This document shows, piece after piece, positions 22,359 through 32,322 of a DNA stretch of 64,000 nucleotides. The notes beneath the pieces are model-generated. The model was not told the DNA's origin, made no database searches, and worked only from the letters and a program-made list of their open reading frames with translations. Source of the stretch: Dipodascopsis uninucleata var. uninucleata (taxonomy: Eukaryota > Ascomycota > Lipomycetes > Lipomycetales > Lipomycetaceae); assembly GCA_030568195.1 (NCBI GenBank), contig JAJLTO010000016.1, forward strand, positions 62,001-126,000, in the 5' to 3' direction. Position 1 is the stretch's first letter. The number at the start of each line of letters is the position of its first letter. The position numbers and the translations under genes were made by a program.

Positions 22359-23445
22359 ATGTCCGAAGATAATTGCCTACTCTGCCTCTGGAAAATACCA
22401 GCATGCACGCATGATTAACAGTTGTGGACGGCTTCGCAAGTGTTTCGCATCATTTTGATACGTCAACATCATAGGTATTTTCCAGCAGTGTTATGCTGAA
22501 AACCAGCTTTCAAACTGCTCAGAGTCTCATTTTGTGAACAATATTTCCAATTTATTCTCGCTCAGGGAATATGCACCGGCTTTGAGATAGCTCTTACGTT
22601 TAGTCCTTGTATGTCTGCCGTAGCCGGCTGTTCATAAAGAACCGTGCTCTTGCTGTCGGCCTCGATGCTTCTGGATCGTCTCGCGGTCGCATTATTCTTT
22701 CACTTGCATTCACAATTGAACGTAGAGTTTCGTTCGATGGCGGTTCGAATTGGGTTTATTACGGTGTTTATGTGCATCGTCTCAGTTACCACTGTGTCAT
22801 CGAGGATTCCTCAGAAAGGCTTCAAGCGTTTTATTTTATCAGAAATCTTTATTGATCCATTTAGAAAAAAAGCATTCAGTGTCTTCTCAGTGGTATATTC
22901 CTGGTATATCTCGGGGTCCTGACACCACTGGCTTTTATTCCCAGTCAGGCTCTATCGCATGGCTTTTCGGACCGTATGTCACTATATTTAATATCTATCA
23001 CAAGTGCTGCGTCTTCTGTCGGGCGCGTACTAGGGGATTCTTAGCAGATCGCCCAGGGAAAGTTGTTGTCTTCTGCTTCTTTTGCGCTCTCTCTGGTATT
23101 TTTGCCATTGCTCTTTGGATTCCTGCCACTGGTCGTGTCCCAATTATCTTGTACGCTCTTTGTTATGGCTTTACGTCAGGTACGGCGGTCTCTTTATGGG
23201 CCGGTCTGGTCCCCGAGTTCTGCGAAACTCCACAAATTGTTACATATCTGGGAGCTACGTGCGGTGTAATTTCGTTTGCTGCCCTGACGAGCACGCCGAT
23301 TGCAGGTGCAATGGTTAAGCAGCAGCGTAGATCTTATTGGAGTACTGCTCTCTTCGCAGGTCTCATAATGCTAACTGGATCAAGCACTACCTTTATTAAC
23401 CGCTTTAGAAGAGAATTATCTAAGCGTAAGAAAATGGATGATTGA
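21980..23445 (+). repeat. Segmental duplication, decayed copy B
   Basis: An inverted partner of 2082-3720, about 19 kb away. Upstream DNA and the first half of the gene are clearly homologous but diverged by roughly a fifth of positions where I compared them. The last 400 bp of the gene are close to identical (5 differences in about 165 bases compared by eye). Confidence 0.9.
22359..23445 (+). pseudogene. Decayed copy of the MCT-type MFS carrier at 1959-3314
   Basis: Homology begins at an ATG matching the parent start (22359-22361, in TTATGTCCGAAGATAATTGC) and ends at a TGA after RRELSKRKKMDD, where the parent continues for another 40 residues. The frame meets a stop within about 20 codons. 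A segment of roughly 140 bp, covering TM2 to TM3, is missing after the sequence matching the parent's EKQLSSYTES. Further frame changes are seen around 22620-22990, where pieces of the match appear in all three frames. From about 23035 to the end the frame is open and 108 of 116 residues equal the parent. The relic cannot make a working carrier. Most of the protein differences counted are non-synonymous, as expected without selection. Confidence 0.92.
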
Positions 23446-23958
23446 AGTAATTGTCGGAATGAGCAGATCAAGAAATTTAACAAGTCGGCTCGCTCTATTT
23501 AGACTTTGACTCGTTCGAATGTACAAAAATCAGTATATCATTATTTGCTCCACCTGTTGTATATTATTTCTTCAAAATTAATTTCATATAAATGGTCAAT
23601 TATGCTGTCTGATCGAATTATTGTCTGTAATCGGTTTTGTTCGCAATTTAACAAAAGATATGTTTGATACTATACAAATTAATTTCTAGATATGGCAACT
23701 AATAGTGTTTTGTCTCGCCCGGCTGTCGTTACATCATCTCTGCTAGGATAATATTATGTAATAATTTAACCGACATGAATTGGAACCCTTTTCACGCGGA
23801 ATTAGTCCTCGATATACCCTAAGTTCGCCTCGTAGCAAATATTCATTTTTGGATGTTAAGGTCAGAAATAACTAATATGACCGAATTTCTATATATATAT
23901 ACTAAACCGGTAGATGAATATCGGCTGAATTGAAGGTCCTGAGTATTGTGGTGTAATA
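23446..23958. other. Promoter region of the Zn2Cys6 factor
   Basis: 513 bp between the relic and the regulator gene. It is AT-rich, with TCTCGCCCGGC near 23715 and a TATATATATA stretch near 23893 that may serve as a TATA element 65 bp before the ATG. No gene seen. Confidence 0.5.
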
Positions 23959-26058
23959 ATGAGTGATGAGGCTCTAGCTCAATTAAGTGATTCGTGTGCT
24001 CTTGCTGTTTCTGACAAGATGTCGGCGAGCAAGGATCATAATGACTGTATTCAGAGGGCAAATGACGAGCACAAAAAGCGACGAAGGACGAGAGCACCTT
24101 CTCAGAAGACGATAAAGCGTCGCAGGCAGATGACAGTGTGCTTATCGTGCGCGGCCCATAGAGTTAAGTGCGACAAAGTCAAACCTCGCTGTGGGCGCTG
24201 CCAGAATCTCAATCGACTGTGCCAGTATCCAGAGTCGAATCACAAAGCGTCTCATCTACTCGGTGATGACCAGGATATCGATATACGCGACGACGAGTCA
24301 AAATATATGATTGACATGGGATGCGAATCCAGCAGATATTCTGGCTCTATGGACTGGGTGGCATCTCTAAAGAGGGACGCAGTGACAGCTAATTTGATTC
24401 TATCATACAATAGGGAGCATGGCGAATCTCTTGCGCGTATACAACAAGAGTTGAAGATACTCTGTGGAATATATATGCCTAGTCGCAGCAAATCAGATTA
24501 TTTAGTTCGGACTTATTTTTTGGCGGTGCATCCGTTTGTTCCCATACTTGAAGAAAAAAAGATGCTGGAGGAGTACGAAGAGCTATGGAACAGCATAAAC
24601 AGTCCACATGGTATGATCGACCAGGCTGTATGTATATTTTTTGCCATTTGCTATGCTTCTAGTGTAGCGTTGGAAGAGGAAATGAAATATGATCATACAA
24701 AGACTTTACGGACCGAGAGAAATGATTATCATAGAGACGTACAGAACTTTAGAATGGCACTACAGCGGTCGTTCGACATATTTCAATATCCGAGATCACC
24801 ATATATCCGCTGCTTCACTGCCTCGCTGATCTTACAAACAGTCGTCGCCAGGAACTCTGATATAGATGGAACTGCGCAGGTATCGCTTTCCATGCGTATC
24901 GCAGAGGTACTGGGCCTCCATAGAGATCCTAAAGTATTCAAAGCAGCTAAATTGACAGATGACCAGATAGAGGCGAGGCGACGTTTATGGTGGATGGTGG
25001 GCCTACTCGATATGATGACTTCTATTTCAAATGGCCTGCAGATGTCAGCGCATTATGCACAATTTCAGGTTGAGCCACCTACTTGGAAGTATTCGTCAGA
25101 AACAAATCGCGCTTTGTACTTGATATGTAGGAGGCGGCAAATAAATGGCGAGTTTCTTCGGAAAGAGCTCCGCTCATTTTATGGACAAAGATTACCAGAG
25201 CGCGATAAAGAAATACTGAAATGTATACAGCATCTACGAGAAGACACTATGAGAGATATTGAGGAGCTCCAGCAGTTGAATTTTGACGATGTTACTGACC
25301 CTTTTACTCGAAATTACCAGAACAATCTTCGGGAATTTGGGCTGAACCTGGTACGGCTACAGCTCGAAAAGTATACATTGTTTTTATATGATTCTCAAGA
25401 GATTGATCGAAATGACTCGGCGAAGGTATTTGAACATAGAGTACAGACTCTGAACTGTGCCATGAAGACAATTAAACTGCACAGCACCACCTGTGAATTA
25501 CCAAGATTTTCGATTTTTACTTGGGGCACTCGAATCTTCAATCAGTTTCACGCTATTGTTCATGTTCTCCGTGACATCTATCGGTTCCCCTTTGATCCGG
25601 TCAGCCTTCCAGATGAGCGAGTTCCGCTAGTACAGGAGGGTATCCTATACGCACAGCGTCTCAATCTTGGCCAGTTGAGTCTTCGGGCGGAATGGCAGAT
25701 GCAAGCCATCAACAAGATTGCCAGAAATGTGTGCATATCGGTTTCCGCACAAAAGATGCAAAACAACAAATCAATATCAGGATCTCTCGGCGAATATGAA
25801 GACCAAGGTGTAGATGCAGCCTTCAAGAAGTGCGAGCGAGTGTCGCTAAGTCTGCCTGAGGCACCAACTGTTGCTGAATATATATCCGTGAGTGACAGTT
25901 CCAGCCTTGAGATTCCTACTGCGGTGGATAACACGAGCTGCATTTTCTCGTCCCTGCTGACGGATCAATCTCCGAATAGTTTTGAGCTACTGTTCCAGCA
26001 TTTACTAGGGTCCGAATACTGCGACTACGCGCTAAGCTCGTATGATTTAAAAGAGTAA
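23959..26058 (+). CDS. Zn2Cys6 transcription factor with fungal-specific TF domain, 699 aa
   Basis: A single exon from ATG 23959. The DNA-binding domain is the full C-x2-C-x6-C-x6-C-x2-C-x6-C pattern (Cys61, 64, 71, 78, 81, 88: CLSCAAHRVKCDKVKPRC...), preceded by a basic stretch KKRRRTRAPSQKTIKRRRQ that could be the nuclear signal. The middle region carries the fungal-specific TF domain: YFLAVHPFVPILEEK, then RMALQRSFDIFQYPRSPYIRCFTASLIL and the ARRRLWWMVGLLDMM helix. The tail is Ser-rich. Target genes are unknown. It lies beside the decayed and intact MCT-type carriers, but 500 bp and a relic separate it from them. Base composition is less AT-rich than the surrounding spacers. Confidence 0.92.
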   Translation: MSDEALAQLSDSCALAVSDKMSASKDHNDCIQRANDEHKKRRRTRAPSQKTIKRRRQMTVCLSCAAHRVKCDKVKPRCGRCQNLNRLCQYPESNHKASHLLGDDQDIDIRDDESKYMIDMGCESSRYSGSMDWVASLKRDAVTANLILSYNREHGESLARIQQELKILCGIYMPSRSKSDYLVRTYFLAVHPFVPILEEKKMLEEYEELWNSINSPHGMIDQAVCIFFAICYASSVALEEEMKYDHTKTLRTERNDYHRDVQNFRMALQRSFDIFQYPRSPYIRCFTASLILQTVVARNSDIDGTAQVSLSMRIAEVLGLHRDPKVFKAAKLTDDQIEARRRLWWMVGLLDMMTSISNGLQMSAHYAQFQVEPPTWKYSSETNRALYLICRRRQINGEFLRKELRSFYGQRLPERDKEILKCIQHLREDTMRDIEELQQLNFDDVTDPFTRNYQNNLREFGLNLVRLQLEKYTLFLYDSQEIDRNDSAKVFEHRVQTLNCAMKTIKLHSTTCELPRFSIFTWGTRIFNQFHAIVHVLRDIYRFPFDPVSLPDERVPLVQEGILYAQRLNLGQLSLRAEWQMQAINKIARNVCISVSAQKMQNNKSISGSLGEYEDQGVDAAFKKCERVSLSLPEAPTVAEYISVSDSSSLEIPTAVDNTSCIFSSLLTDQSPNSFELLFQHLLGSEYCDYALSSYDLKE

Positions 26059-28337
26059 ATATGTAGGTATCGCCGTAGGGCATTCTGATGGTACCGCACT
26101 GGGGTGAGTGCAGAGGAGTATTATCTGACGGGGAAGTGTCTACTCTCTCAGAAGCGGCTCTGCTCGTCACAGTCTGCCACACAGAAGCCCACGCCACCAT
26201 GTACGCACGCCGCTGCATATATCGACATTAGCTCGATGCATTCTGGCCCTGGTAGAGTCCAGTATTCGCTCGACTAGGAGTAACGATTGGCCGTGCTTTT
26301 CTTCCTGCGCGAGTCCATTCGGGCAGCTTTCGTGTAACCCTAAGTGAACGTGCGTGCATTATGTCACTCTGCAGGATGCTTGCGCGCTAGAGTCGGGTTT
26401 TTTTGAGCGAACGTTCTGGAAAGGTTTAGGCTCTACAGCTGGTGAACGCCCTTGAAGGCACACAAGCAGCATTTAATAAATCGCGCTATAGTGTTGGCTG
26501 TCCTACCCTTTCCCACTGTGGATTGCATGGCAGCTTGTAGCGTACGCGCGTCTTCGTTAAGGTTATTTTGCTTGCATATAACACTCCTTTACTGGACCCA
26601 ATTCCTAGCCCGTAGTAAACAGTCGCCAGAACTCTACTGCTGGTGCCCCCCACTAGTTAGCTGTATGCAGTATGCGATCGGCTATATGTGGACTGGCGTC
26701 ACGCCTGCACATATGTGCGTGTTTGTGGCCACGCAGATTGTGATCAGTCTGGCCGACTATAATCTATGCATATAGGAATAGCGCACTGCCTATGCTTGCG
26801 GTTTCTTCCCTTACTATGTGATCGCGCGGTATGCTTACGCTCTCATGTGTCTAGGACGAGCCGCAAGCGTCCATCGCGGCTAAGTGACCGCCAGATCATG
26901 TGAATGCCAGGCTAAGCAGCAGAAAAAAGACAGGGAAAAAAAGAAAAAATAACCGCGCGTGCCGAAGGCTGTTCCATGCATCTCTAGCCAAGTTAAGCTC
27001 TTTATATTGGTAATATATTGGCCATATATTTGCAAAGTTCTCCTGTACCAAGGAAATATACACCTTTATGCTCTGCGCTTATTTATATATTGCGCCCATA
27101 TATTTGCTTGTCTCTTCCGCTGCGCTTCGTCAATGTGAAGTGATCAGCACAGCTGCCCGTGCTATATTTGTCATGATCCGGTGATATCTCGTCGATGCTA
27201 ACGAGTGGTCTGGTGCTCAGGGTACATGGCAAAATTGCCATGTACTAATGCATGCTGAGCGTAATTAATAATATAGAAAAAAATACCAGAGAACTGCCAA
27301 ATATAAAAATACAGAGAAAAAACATAAAAACACGGGCTCGATAGTCGTGCCAAGAGCTGTGAAGTACACGTGCAGCAGGCTCAAATGCTGTCGAGAAACT
27401 GTTCCCAACACGACGCAACAGACAATTTTCTTTGGCTAAAGCGCCCTCTACAGGGACTGGTAATAGCATTCCTGCTTGTCATTTGCTGCACAGAATCTTC
27501 AGACGGCTGCCGCAGTGTCGTCATGTTGTAGCAGTAGATATCATCCCGGGCGTGATACTGCTAGTACCGCTTTGTTTTGAGGGAATAATGTGTGAGAACC
27601 GGGCTGCAGAACAACGGCGAGTTAATTGAGAACTTGACTTTAATAATGTCACCCCTGATAATGCGAATACTTTGGCAGTCCTAAGCTGGTCAGAAGCTCC
27701 TCCATGTCTGCCTTAGTCTTAATATATGCAATTTTTCATCATCATCACCAAGCCAGATCCGCTAGCCGAGCAAAGTATTTCGGTCGTAGATTACCTCGAG
27801 GCGCGAGCTACGTTCACCAGGCTACATTTCTAATATATGTGGACATATTAAGCCGTTCCGCAGTCGATCGAGCATACTACAGTTCATATCATCAATTAGC
27901 GCATGGCATTCTTGATATTACAGCAATATCCACACAAGGCTTTTTTAATCTAGAAATGCTATGAGTGCATTTTTGAGGTGTGCCTGCCGTTTCTTCATGT
28001 AAGTTGTAATTCTATCTCTGCTGAGCGAAAACGTTATATCCGTCACTCAATAGTCGAGATCACCAACGCAACCTGATGTCTACAATATATCGTTAATGAA
28101 TGATTTCCGTTTCTCCTCTATTATGGTTTTCCAATATAAAAAAGGAGATTGTAATTAAAGACGGTTAAATATGTGATCCGCAAAACTACATAAGATTGTA
28201 GAATTCGCCCCGAAAGACAAGCATTATCTCTTATTCTTCTCTATAAGTCTTCTCCGAGAAACACTTATTAGTAACTATCGCAGTGCCGATTAACTTGAGA
28301 GCTGTAAACTAGGTTGAATTATTATATATATATCACT
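26059..28337. other. 2.3-kb gene-free stretch
   Basis: The first half is visibly richer in G and C than other spacers. A 107-codon frame at 26452-26775 and an 86-codon one at 27704-27964 have no domain, no family resemblance and odd composition, so I do not call them. An inverted pair AGCCGC/GCGGCT lies at 26859-26881 and a 24-bp palindrome at 27222-27245. The last 300 bp should hold the promoter of the secreted protein at 28338. Confidence 0.5.
27222..27245. repeat. 24-bp palindrome, 11-bp arms
   Basis: GTACATGGCAA, a 2-nt spacer AA, and the exact complement TTGCCATGTAC. It lies in gene-free DNA about 1.1 kb from either neighbour. Its sequence is unrelated to the palindromes at 12356 and 16798 except for a TGGCA/TGCCA core. 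Confidence 0.8.
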
Positions 28338-29540
28338 ATGGTCTGTAGAATTGTCGCTGTCTTAGTTGCCGGTGTCGGTGTTGTGTCCGCTGGAGTTACC
28401 ACCAGCACTGCTTCCACAGCCTACGCTATACCTTCTATTATCAACAACTATGGTGAGACAGTTGCCACAGCCCTTGATGTTGGCACCGCAGTGAATACCA
28501 ATTTTAAGGTCTACGAAACTCTTGACTTTGGTGATCTCAACGACTGGTCTAACGGATACTCGGTGTATAGAGGAGCAGGCGGTCTCTGTTCTCTCTCAGG
28601 ACGAAACTTCTGGTTTTTTGGACAGACCACCGTTGTTAACAAGGCAACTGGCAATACGGTTGCATCTGTCGATACCAGCGGTACTATTTCTACCACTTTT
28701 GAGCATGCTTGGACTTTGGATTTTACTTCCAACTTGACCACTGGAATTTTCAATCCTATTCCATATACCCTTGCTGAGCAAGATGCTAACACCGACGCTT
28801 CCTCCAAGGTTGTCTTATCCAGTCATAGCAACTGTGTCCAGATTAGTGCCACCGAAGCAGTTGGCTTTTGGAAGAGAGAACACTACATTGACCTAATTTC
28901 TAAGGAAACTGATGGTAACACACTTGCTTACTACACCCTTGATACTAATTCCAACAAGCTCTCTGTCGTTCGTGACTCTGAACTTTTCTTCGACACTAAG
29001 GGATACCAGTATGGTTCTTTTGCCAATGTTGTTGTCAATGGCGTTGCCTATCTCTATGCTATTGACGTAAATAATGGATATTGGGATCTACATGTTGCTT
29101 CCGTTCCTGTTTCTACTATCCGTGATATAACTACCTATACTTACTATGATGCCAGTTCTGGGGAATGGTCTACTTCTCGTCCGCTCTGCAGTGGCCGTCG
29201 CGAGAATGCAGCAGTTGCTACTTACTGGCTTGGATTTCGAAGTGGATCTATCTTCTACTCTGCCTATCACAATGCATTCTTGCTTATCTTCTTTGCTAAT
29301 TTTCAGGATAACAAGTTCAGACTCATGTACTCAAGCACACCAATGGGTCCGTGGTCTGAACCAGTTGAAATTTACTGGTCAAGCAGTGGCAGTCTACTTA
29401 ACGACCATGGTATCGCTACCCAGATTTACTATGACAACACTTACACTGCTCAGCCATGCGGTAAAGAGATCTTGCTTACCTATTCTTATTTCTACTTTGA
29501 GCAGGAGTTTGCAAAGGCTATCAAGCTCAAATTCGCATAA
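28338..29540 (+). CDS. Secreted beta-propeller-like protein, DUF4185-like, 400 aa
   Basis: The open frame extends upstream to a TTG, but ATG 28338 gives a good signal peptide (MVCRIVAVLVAGVGVVSAG). The body lacks membrane segments and shows repeated short beta-strand blocks with Trp/Phe-Gly motifs: GAGGLCSLSGRNFWFFGQTT near the start, FWKREHY, YGSFANVVVNGVAYLYAID, and LMYSSTPMGPWSEPVEIYW near the end. This pattern resembles five-bladed propellers of the DUF4185/GH43-like type, in which the WSxP block closes the last blade. No catalytic triad of GH43 is evident to me, so enzymatic action is not claimed. It may bind or process extracellular polysaccharide. Confidence 0.6.
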   Translation: MVCRIVAVLVAGVGVVSAGVTTSTASTAYAIPSIINNYGETVATALDVGTAVNTNFKVYETLDFGDLNDWSNGYSVYRGAGGLCSLSGRNFWFFGQTTVVNKATGNTVASVDTSGTISTTFEHAWTLDFTSNLTTGIFNPIPYTLAEQDANTDASSKVVLSSHSNCVQISATEAVGFWKREHYIDLISKETDGNTLAYYTLDTNSNKLSVVRDSELFFDTKGYQYGSFANVVVNGVAYLYAIDVNNGYWDLHVASVPVSTIRDITTYTYYDASSGEWSTSRPLCSGRRENAAVATYWLGFRSGSIFYSAYHNAFLLIFFANFQDNKFRLMYSSTPMGPWSEPVEIYWSSSGSLLNDHGIATQIYYDNTYTAQPCGKEILLTYSYFYFEQEFAKAIKLKFA

Positions 29541-30060
29541 GGTACTTGAGAATCAATTTATGACATTATGACTTGCATGAAATTCTTACGAAGGCTCAAA
29601 AATATGCTTGTAACATACATGTAATACTGCTTTTTTACTGCGTGTTTCCCCCATTCAGTGCTTATTCGCTCGAGTTGAATTTCTAATGTGTTTTATCGCT
29701 AGTTTCTGTTTAATTTCGCAGGTTTTACTCTTGGAGTTGCTTTACCGCTAGTTTGATTATGACATCAGAAAATAATAAAGTGTCTACGAGCCAAGAAGTG
29801 TAGTTTATCATAAATAAGGTGTTAACCCTAAATTCTTTCAACCATTTGCTCCATGCAAGCAAAGTACTATACAGCATCAAGACTTCTAATCCTCTTACAT
29901 AAGTGCTAGCATTGATGTAGCATAACGCTGCAAGCAATACTTTTTATGGGATCGTGAAGAGATAATTATGTCTCGTCTGCTCAATTTGGTCATGTTATCA
30001 TGTATTACGTTGGCTACAGGTGAATTGAAGTAGTCATTCTATATGCCAGCCTAGTATGCT

Positions 30061-30069
30061 TTATCTGAT
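30061..30069 (-). promoter_or_regulatory. GATA site, perfect ATCWGATAA match
   Basis: TTATCTGAT lies 439 bp upstream of the DAL5-type carrier. It could be a nitrogen GATA site, common before allantoate/ureidosuccinate-type carriers, or an iron GATA site like those at 15238 and 15553. A single copy is also compatible with chance. Confidence 0.35.
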
Positions 30070-30207
30070 TAAGGTTAATCATAGGACAGCTACGCTGTTC
30101 TTTTAAGAACTATTAGGGTAGATTAAATTTCTGATAAACTCTAAAGCCACCCTCTCTCCGCATTTCTACTCGAGAAGTCGGGCCAAAAGACAGAATTTCT
30201 AGACTTC

Positions 30208-30223
30208 CCGGCGTTATCGCCGG
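30208..30223. promoter_or_regulatory. Palindrome CCGGCG-TTAT-CGCCGG
   Basis: Perfect 6-bp GC-only arms in otherwise AT-rich DNA, 285 bp before the carrier ATG. Inverted CGG triplets fit a Zn2Cys6 dimer site. Confidence 0.45.
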
Positions 30224-30507
30224 TCGATCCACCTCTCTAGTGTCTAAAACAGCTGATAGTTCTATCAAAGAACTGTCCTATAGTGTATAGTTATACTATG
30301 GGAGCAGTCTTATATTTGGTTGCCTTCTAAAACATGCGGGCACCATCCACACTACAATCAGGTGCCCGGGACATGAAACTGGAGAATTTGGAAGATCCAA
30401 GGTATGAAGCTAGTAGATAGCAGGCCATATAAAAGCAGAGACAGACTCCTCTCTTCCCGAATTACAACAGTACCTTCAGGCTTATTGAGAAAGTAAAATA
30501 TATAAAT

Positions 30508-32322
30508 ATGGAGTCAGTACTAAATACAATCAGGAGATCAGGATCCAACAAATCTGGAGACTCAAATACGAATGACCACCATGTAAATGAGCGAATGGAC
30601 GAGCTCAAAGATGAGCAGATCCAGCAGATTGAAAACATGGCTCTGGAAATCCCAGATTATACTCCAGGATCCGACGAAGAGAAGAAACTAGTTCGCAAAA
30701 TTGATCTCTTTCTCCTTCCAACTATTTTTTTGATGTACTTTTTGTCGTACATGGATCGTATCAAGTAGGTTTTCGCGTATACTTGTTATCTGAAATTCCA
30801 CTAACGATGTTTAAGTGTTGGAAATGCCGAAGTCGCTGGAATGGCGGAAGATCTTCATCTTTCATCTCATCAGTATTCCATCATATTAATTGTTATGATT
30901 GTGTTTTACGTGAGCATGGAAGTTCCCACAAAGTAAGCTACTGTGTATCTTACATGTTAAGATAGTTGTCATGACTAATAGTAATATCTTAGTATGATTC
31001 TTTCTCGATCACGACCATCTATTTTCCTTCCTACGATTATGATCCTCTGGGGCACCATTACCGGATTGATGTCTCTAGTGAAGAGCTATCAGCAGCTTAT
31101 CGCTTGCCGTGCGCTAGTCGGTATCGCTGAAGCTGGCTTTGCACCTGGAGTGCTTCTTCTGTTTTCCTCTTGGTATCGCCGAAGCGAACAATCTGTTAGA
31201 TTTGGCATCTATATTTCGGCACCTGTCCTCTCAGGCGCATTTGGTGGTATTTTATCTGGGGCAATTACATCTAGTCTTGACGGTGTCCACGGTATTCGTG
31301 GATGGAGATGGCTCTTTGTGAGTTTTACTTGGTCATTTGCTATAATCTGAATATATCTGCTAACTTTGTTCTGAAGATCGTCGAAGGAGCCTCTACAGTT
31401 GGATGGGTATGCGATTAAACCTTTTACTTCACATTGTGGTCATCTGCTAACAGACTTGCAGGCTCTTATTGCATCCTTTATTTTACTTGACTTCCCTACT
31501 AAGACAAGATATCTTAGCGAAAGGGAAAAGAAGCTTGCGATGACTCGACTTCAATATGACCGTATTGTAAATAGTAATGAAGATGGAGACGTAAAGATAG
31601 GTCATTTACGAGCACTTCGCAACTCACTCTCCAATTGGAGAACTTACCTATTTACTATTGGCTATTCTTGCCTAAACGGAATATCTGGAATGACATACTT
31701 CTATCCTACCTTAACCACTAGCCTTGGCTACACAGGTACAAAGGCACAATACATGGTGGGTTTAATTTGAGTGAATAAGATGTCGATCAGAGAACTTGTT
31801 ACTGATAGTCTATATAGACAGTTCCAATATATGCTGTCGCATTCGTGTGCAACTTGACTTGTAGTTACGTCGGTGATCGTCAACTTCGCAAGTATAGAGG
31901 ATATTTAGTATCTAGTAAGTCTAGAATTTTTAAATCTCTGTTAAACACGTATTCTGACAGTGTTAGGTCTTATGGTTGTATGCGCTGTATGCAGTTTGAT
32001 AGTACTTACAGTCTACAATCCGAAAGTTCGATATGCTTTTCTCGTATTCAATGCATCCTCCGTTTGGTCCGCCACGGCAGCAACTCTGGCCTATGCTTCG
32101 TCTTCTTTTGGAGGCATGGATCGGGAGACTCGAGGAATTAGTCTAGCATTAGTCAATGGTCTTGGAACTGGTGCTACCATCTACAACTCATTTTTGTTTC
32201 CAAGCAAAGATAGTCCAAGATATATTATGGGTTTTTCTGTTATTACGGCTGTTGGGTTTCTCGGTATCTTTGTTTTTCTCGCGCTCCAGATTCTATTGAC
32301 TAGAAGTGCAAAGCTTTCATAA
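30508..32322 (+). CDS. MFS transporter, DAL5 / anion:cation symporter family, seven exons, 493 aa
   Basis: Exons: 30508-30764, 30816-30932, 30993-31317, 31377-31406, 31462-31755, 31818-31914, 31961-32322. Introns are 46-62 nt, with donors GTAGGT, GTAAGC, GTGAGT, GTATGC, GTGGGT and GTAAGT and mostly CTAAC-type branches. Exon 4 is only 30 nt. Splicing rebuilds the family pattern: LSYMDRINVGNAEVAGM after TM1, EVPTNMILSRSRPSIFLP, GIAEAGFAPGVLLLFSSWYRRSEQ, and GWRWLFIVEGASTVGWALIASFILLDFPTKT. The last intron has two in-frame acceptors (31960 or 31966), giving ML-GLM or S-LM; I used the first. The family carries allantoate, pantothenate, nicotinate and related anions; the substrate here is open. 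The intronless family member at 50524 is a distant paralogue. Confidence 0.9.

Larger units (their letters stand above)
29541..30507. other. Promoter region of the DAL5-type carrier
   Basis: 967 bp with several GATA-type motifs (GATAA near 29960, TTATC near 29996, TTATCTGAT at 30061, TTATC at 30213) and a CCGGCG-N4-CGCCGG palindrome at 30208-30223. AGTTCT/AGAACT inverted repeats occur near 30259-30275. No gene seen. Confidence 0.55.

Noticed and set aside
26452-26775. 107-codon frame
   Set aside because: Cys/Leu-rich without any recognisable pattern; no promoter or homologue evidence.
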